A DNA stretch of 14,912 nucleotides, taken from contig DAOVKX010000017.1 in NCBI GenBank assembly GCA_030631505.1, positions 1 through 14,912 on the forward strand, given 5' to 3'. Below are positions 12,158 to 14,912 of this stretch, piece after piece. The DNA is from Candidatus Nanohaloarchaea archaeon (GTDB taxonomy: Archaea > EX4484-52 > DAOVKX01). The notes below the pieces were generated by a model that worked only from the letters and a program-made list of their open reading frames with translations, had not been told where the DNA came from and made no database searches. A program made the position numbers and the translations under genes. Numbering within the stretch: the first letter of the stretch is position 1; every line of letters begins with the position of its first letter.

Positions 12158-12469
12158 ATGGAATACGTATACGCTGCAATGTTGTTGAATGACGCAGGTC
12201 AGAAAATAACAGAAGATGCAGTAAAAAAAGTTGTAACTGCGGCAGGAGTAAAAGCAGACGAATCCAAAACAAAAGCACTGGTCGCGGCACTTGATGGCGT
12301 TGACATAAAAGAAGTCGTTGAAAAAGCAGCAGTCGCACCTGCAGTAGGAACAGCACCAGTAGCAGCAACAGAAGAGAAAGCTGAAGCAAAAAAAGAAAAG
12401 AAAGACGAGAAAAAAGAGGAAGAAAAACAGGAAGAAGCCGCAGCTGGTTTGTCCGCACTCTTCGGCTAG
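12158..12469 (+). CDS. rpl12: Ribosomal stalk protein P1 (archaeal L12)
   Basis: Forms the dimers bound to uL10 that recruit translation factors. 103 residues, typical. The helical dimerisation domain is MEYVYAAMLLNDAGQKITED and the next 45 residues (VKKVVTAAGVKADESKTKAL). An Ala/Val-rich hinge and an Lys/Glu tract (EEKAEAKKEKKDEKKEEEKQ) follow. The last residues GLSALFG are the factor-binding peptide. The ATG at 12158 has GGAGG 9 nt upstream, the strongest site of the operon, which suits a protein needed in several copies per ribosome. It is the last gene of the operon; a T-rich terminator overlaps its stop codon. Confidence 0.96.
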   Translation: MEYVYAAMLLNDAGQKITEDAVKKVVTAAGVKADESKTKALVAALDGVDIKEVVEKAAVAPAVGTAPVAATEEKAEAKKEKKDEKKEEEKQEEAAAGLSALFG

Positions 12470-12502
12470 ACGTTTTATTTTATTTTGTCTAGTCGATTTT
12501 CT
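12466..12502 (+). terminator. Operon terminator after rpl12
   Basis: CTAGAC (12466-12471, covering the stop codon) and GTCTAG (12487-12492) form an inverted repeat around a TTTTATTTTATTTT loop, and a further GATTTTCTT follows. Archaeal termination mainly needs the T-tracts. Confidence 0.6.
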
Positions 12503-12538
12503 TATATTGAGGGGTATAAAAATAAACAAATCAAACCA

Positions 12539-12673
12539 ATGAATCACTATCCATCAATATGTGGAAAAGACACATTACCCAATGGTTGTGTCTTTTACTA
12601 TAGTTCTGAAACTTTATTAAAATTCCACAATAAAGTTATTCATAGTGATACAAATGAATTCTTACACGCCTAA
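12539..12673 (+). CDS. Candidate 44-residue hypothetical protein
   Basis: Begins MNHYPSICGKDTLPNGCVFY and ends SDTNEFLHA; not recognised. TATAAAA at 12515-12521 lies 21 bp upstream of the ATG, slightly short for a leaderless start. The frame is open upstream to a TTG at 12485, but that start lies in the terminator T-tract without a ribosome-binding site. A 10-bp perfect hairpin lies inside the frame, so the transcript may instead matter as RNA. It overlaps the next small frame by 20 bp. Low confidence. Confidence 0.3.
   Translation: MNHYPSICGKDTLPNGCVFYYSSETLLKFHNKVIHSDTNEFLHA
12565..12596 (+). other. Perfect 10-bp hairpin
   Basis: AAAAGACACA (12565-12574) pairs with TGTGTCTTTT (12587-12596); inside the 12-nt loop ACC and GGT can add three pairs. 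The stem ends in TTTT, like a terminator read on the plus strand and also on the minus strand. Confidence 0.6.
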
Positions 12674-12827
12674 AGAAGAAAACATAATTCGTTCAAAAAA
12701 AGAATTCAATGAAAAATATTTTCCAAGAGCCGCAGAAAAAGAACGCATCTCCAACATGTCGCCTGAAGAGTTTGGAAACTACTTGGCAGAAAAAGATTTA
12801 GAGAAACTAAGAGAGCATTTCAACTAA
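12654..12827 (+). CDS. Hypothetical protein, 57 residues
   Basis: Not recognised. Begins MNSYTPKEENIIRSKKEFNE and ends EKDLEKLREHFN; charged, predicted helical, no Cys or membrane segment. AGTGAT lies 4-5 nt before the ATG, a weak ribosome-binding site; an in-frame GTG at 12645 would sit inside that site. The segment NMSPEEFGNYLAEKDLEKLR looks like an ordinary folded helix pair, which favours a real gene. It lies between the ribosomal operon and alaS, 60 bp before the latter. Confidence 0.5.
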   Translation: MNSYTPKEENIIRSKKEFNEKYFPRAAEKERISNMSPEEFGNYLAEKDLEKLREHFN

Positions 12828-12862
12828 GTTTTTATGTTCTTTAAAACTTATTAAATTCTTCG

Positions 12863-12879
12863 CTAATATTTAATATTAG
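12863..12879. promoter_or_regulatory. Palindrome in the alaS promoter region
   Basis: CTAATATTTAATATTAG: perfect 8-bp arms around one T, ending 8 bp before the alaS ATG. It includes a TATA-like core about 21 bp from the start codon and could be promoter, operator or both. Confidence 0.4.
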
Positions 12880-12887
12880 TGATTAAA

Positions 12888-14912
12888 ATGACCTTGACAA
12901 AATCATCAATAAAAAAACAATTCCAGAAAAGCCCGGAGAAATACTGGCAGGTAGAATTGTTCAAGGAAAAAGGTTTTGTCAGAAAACAGTGTTCAAAATG
13001 CAAAAAGTTTTTCTGGACATTGAACCTAGATAGAAAAACCTGTGCTGACTCATCATGTGTTCCTTATGATTCCATAGGCAAACCGATAACAAAGAAAAAA
13101 CTTGATTACATTGAAATGTGGAAAGCATTTGAAAAGTTCTTTGTTAAAAACAGGCACGCCTCAATACCGAGATACCCAGTTATAGACAGGGTTCGACCCG
13201 ACCTGTATTTCACGATTGCAAGCATTCAGGATTTCCAGCGGCTGGAAAACGGAAACATGGTTTTTGTTTACCCCAAAAATCCTTTAATAGTTCCTCAAAT
13301 GTGCTTAAGGTTTGGCGACATCCCTTCAGTCGGGCTTTCAGGACGGCACCTAACCTCCTTTATCATGTCAGGTCAGCATGCTTTTAATTATCCAAATGAG
13401 AAAGGAAGTTATTTTAAAGACCATTGCATTGAGCTAAACTTCAACTTCCTGAACAAAGTCCTTGGCATCCCTGAAGAAGAACTGGTTTACACAGAAGATA
13501 TCTGGGCAATGCCAGATTTCTCTGCTTTTGGTCCATGCATAGAAACCTTTTCAAAAGGGGTGGAACTTGTCAACTCTGTTTTCATGCAATTTCAAAAATC
13601 CAACATAGGTTTTAAAAATTTGGATATGAAAGTTGTTGATGTCGGGTGGGGGCATGAAAGATTAGTCTGGTTCTCCAAGGGCACAAACACAATCTACGAA
13701 AGCACTTTCGGCCCAGTTTTAGAAAAACTGAAAAAAAGCAGCGGGGTGCAAATCGACAGCAACATATTCTCAGAATATTCAAAACTTGCAGGAACGCTGG
13801 ACATTGATGAGATAAAAAATGTGGAAAAAGAAAGGGAAAAAATAGCAAAGAGTATCGGTGTTTCTGTCAAGGAACTGGAAGAACAAATCGAACCCATAAA
13901 AGCATTATACGCAATAACCGACCACATAAGAACTCTGCTCTTCGCAGTGGCAGATGGAGGCATACCATCAAATGTAGGCGGGGGCTACAATTTAAGAGTT
14001 CTTTTAAGGAGGATTTTCTCATTTATGGACAAACATGATTTTGACTTTGATTTGGCCGGCGTATCAGAACATCACGCAAAATTCCTAAAGCCAATGTTTC
14101 CTGAACTTTGCGAGGGAACAGAAACAATGCAGAAAATAATCGATGTTGAAAAGCAGAAATACAAAAACACAGTTTCAAACGCAAAAAGAATTGTTGAACG
14201 AATTGTTGAACGAAAAGAAAAGATTGACAAAAAAAAGATAATACAGCTTTATGAATCCCAGGGGATAAGCCCTGAGATGGTCAAGGAAGCGACAAATATA
14301 GACATCCCTTATGATGTTTATTCTGAAATAACAAGAAAACATGAATCGCAAATTAAAGAAAAGAAAAAAACAAAATTCAGTTTAAAAAATCTGCCGGAAA
14401 CAAAAAAATTATTTTATGAAAAACTGGATAAATTTGAATTTAAAGCAAAAGTCCTGAAATCTTTCGGAAACTTTGTTGTTCTTGATAAAACCGCATTTTA
14501 CCCCGAAAGCGGCGGGCAGGATTGCGACTTAGGAACAATCAACAATATCCCGGTAAAACATGTACAAAAAATTGGTAACATAATAATTCATGAATTGGAA
14601 AAACCTCTGAAAGATAAAAAAACTGCAGAGAGTGTTGTGGATAAAGAAAGGCGGGAAACACTGAAAAGGCACCACACAGCCACGCACATAATCAATGCGG
14701 CGGCAGGGAAAGTTTTGGGCCTGCATGTAAATCAGGCAGGAGCCCATAAAACTACGGAAAAGGCACATCTGGATGTAACTCATTTTCAAAACATAACAAA
14801 AGAGGAACTTGACAAAATTGAAAAAGAAGCTAATAAAATTGTGAAAAGGAAAATCCCTGTGAAAATAAAAATTCTGCCAAGAGCAGAAGCTGAAAAAAAA
14901 TACGGTTTAAAA
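12888..14912 (+). CDS. alaS: Alanyl-tRNA synthetase, archaeal type, 3' end cut by window edge
   Basis: Class II synthetase that charges tRNA-Ala and edits mischarged Ser/Gly. 675 codons are in the window without a stop; archaeal AlaRS is about 900 residues, so the C-Ala domain is missing. The start MTLTKSSIKKQFQKSPEKYW is followed by the archaeal N-terminal Cys cluster C35, C38, C52, C57. The catalytic domain includes RYPVIDRVRPDLYFTIASIQ, SGLSGRHLTSFIMSGQHAF and VVDVGWGHERLVWF. The tRNA-recognition region holds NVGGGYNLRVLLRR. The editing domain has SGGQ at 541-544 and the zinc motif HHTATH with H596 and H600; its distal Cys/His ligands lie past the window. The ATG at 12888 has no clear ribosome-binding site, so it may be leaderless. 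Confidence 0.96.
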   Translation, partial: MTLTKSSIKKQFQKSPEKYWQVELFKEKGFVRKQCSKCKKFFWTLNLDRKTCADSSCVPYDSIGKPITKKKLDYIEMWKAFEKFFVKNRHASIPRYPVIDRVRPDLYFTIASIQDFQRLENGNMVFVYPKNPLIVPQMCLRFGDIPSVGLSGRHLTSFIMSGQHAFNYPNEKGSYFKDHCIELNFNFLNKVLGIPEEELVYTEDIWAMPDFSAFGPCIETFSKGVELVNSVFMQFQKSNIGFKNLDMKVVDVGWGHERLVWFSKGTNTIYESTFGPVLEKLKKSSGVQIDSNIFSEYSKLAGTLDIDEIKNVEKEREKIAKSIGVSVKELEEQIEPIKALYAITDHIRTLLFAVADGGIPSNVGGGYNLRVLLRRIFSFMDKHDFDFDLAGVSEHHAKFLKPMFPELCEGTETMQKIIDVEKQKYKNTVSNAKRIVERIVERKEKIDKKKIIQLYESQGISPEMVKEATNIDIPYDVYSEITRKHESQIKEKKKTKFSLKNLPETKKLFYEKLDKFEFKAKVLKSFGNFVVLDKTAFYPESGGQDCDLGTINNIPVKHVQKIGNIIIHELEKPLKDKKTAESVVDKERRETLKRHHTATHIINAAAGKVLGLHVNQAGAHKTTEKAHLDVTHFQNITKEELDKIEKEANKIVKRKIPVKIKILPRAEAEKKYGLK

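Noticed and set aside
11924..12547. Minus-strand frames rich in Leu, Phe and Cys opposite rpl10/rpl12
   Set aside because: Look like membrane proteins only because they are the complement of the Lys/Glu/Ala-rich L12 tail.
1..14912. CRISPR arrays, insertion sequences, transposases, integrase or att sites, tRNA and rRNA genes
   Set aside because: None seen; the only repeats are the 56-bp units and the short direct repeat near 9032-9163, and all large genes are housekeeping.

Overview
The window reads as chromosomal DNA of an AT-rich archaeon, most like a small-genome DPANN lineage (Woesearchaeota/Pacearchaeota-like); that placement is inference. The archaeal evidence is direct: Taw1 (TYW1) and Trm56 tRNA-modification enzymes, Spt5, archaeal uL11-uL1-uL10-P1 (L12) proteins, an archaeal AlaRS with its extra N-terminal Cys cluster, an FtsZ, and TATA boxes about 25 bp upstream of start codons (several genes look leaderless). 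Other genes use GGTG or GGAGG ribosome-binding sites and sometimes TTG starts. LeuRS is instead of the bacterial architecture.

Layout. 1-2441 is mostly on the minus strand: a partial Taw1, Trm56, a small YkgJ-like Cys-rich protein and a HAD hydrolase. 2442-2815 has no protein gene but holds two RNA candidates: a C/D-box sRNA whose guide fits universal 16S rRNA so as to methylate the equivalent of C1402, and a nested stem-loop behind its own TATA box. A hypothetical protein follows (2816-3133). A complex leader precedes leuS (3293-5908), with two copies of a 56-bp repeat unit and a 12-codon open frame resembling the LeuRS N-terminus. Next come a short ArgC, a convergent 80-residue hypothetical gene, an FKBP-type prolyl isomerase and ftsZ.

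9011-9281 is a structured intergenic region that leads into the archaeal operon secE-spt5-rpl11-rpl1-rpl10-rpl12 (9282-12469). Genes after secE are close together with GGTG or GGAGG sites, but secE has none and its start codon can pair with an upstream segment. After a T-rich terminator there are two doubtful small ORFs, then alaS, which runs off the right edge.

Functionally this is information-processing DNA: tRNA modification and charging, a guide RNA for rRNA methylation, transcription elongation, the ribosomal stalks and translocation. The items most worth a second look are the C/D sRNA, the secE leader, the repeat-containing leaders of trm56 and leuS, and the atypical stalk proteins (extended uL11, tail-less uL10).
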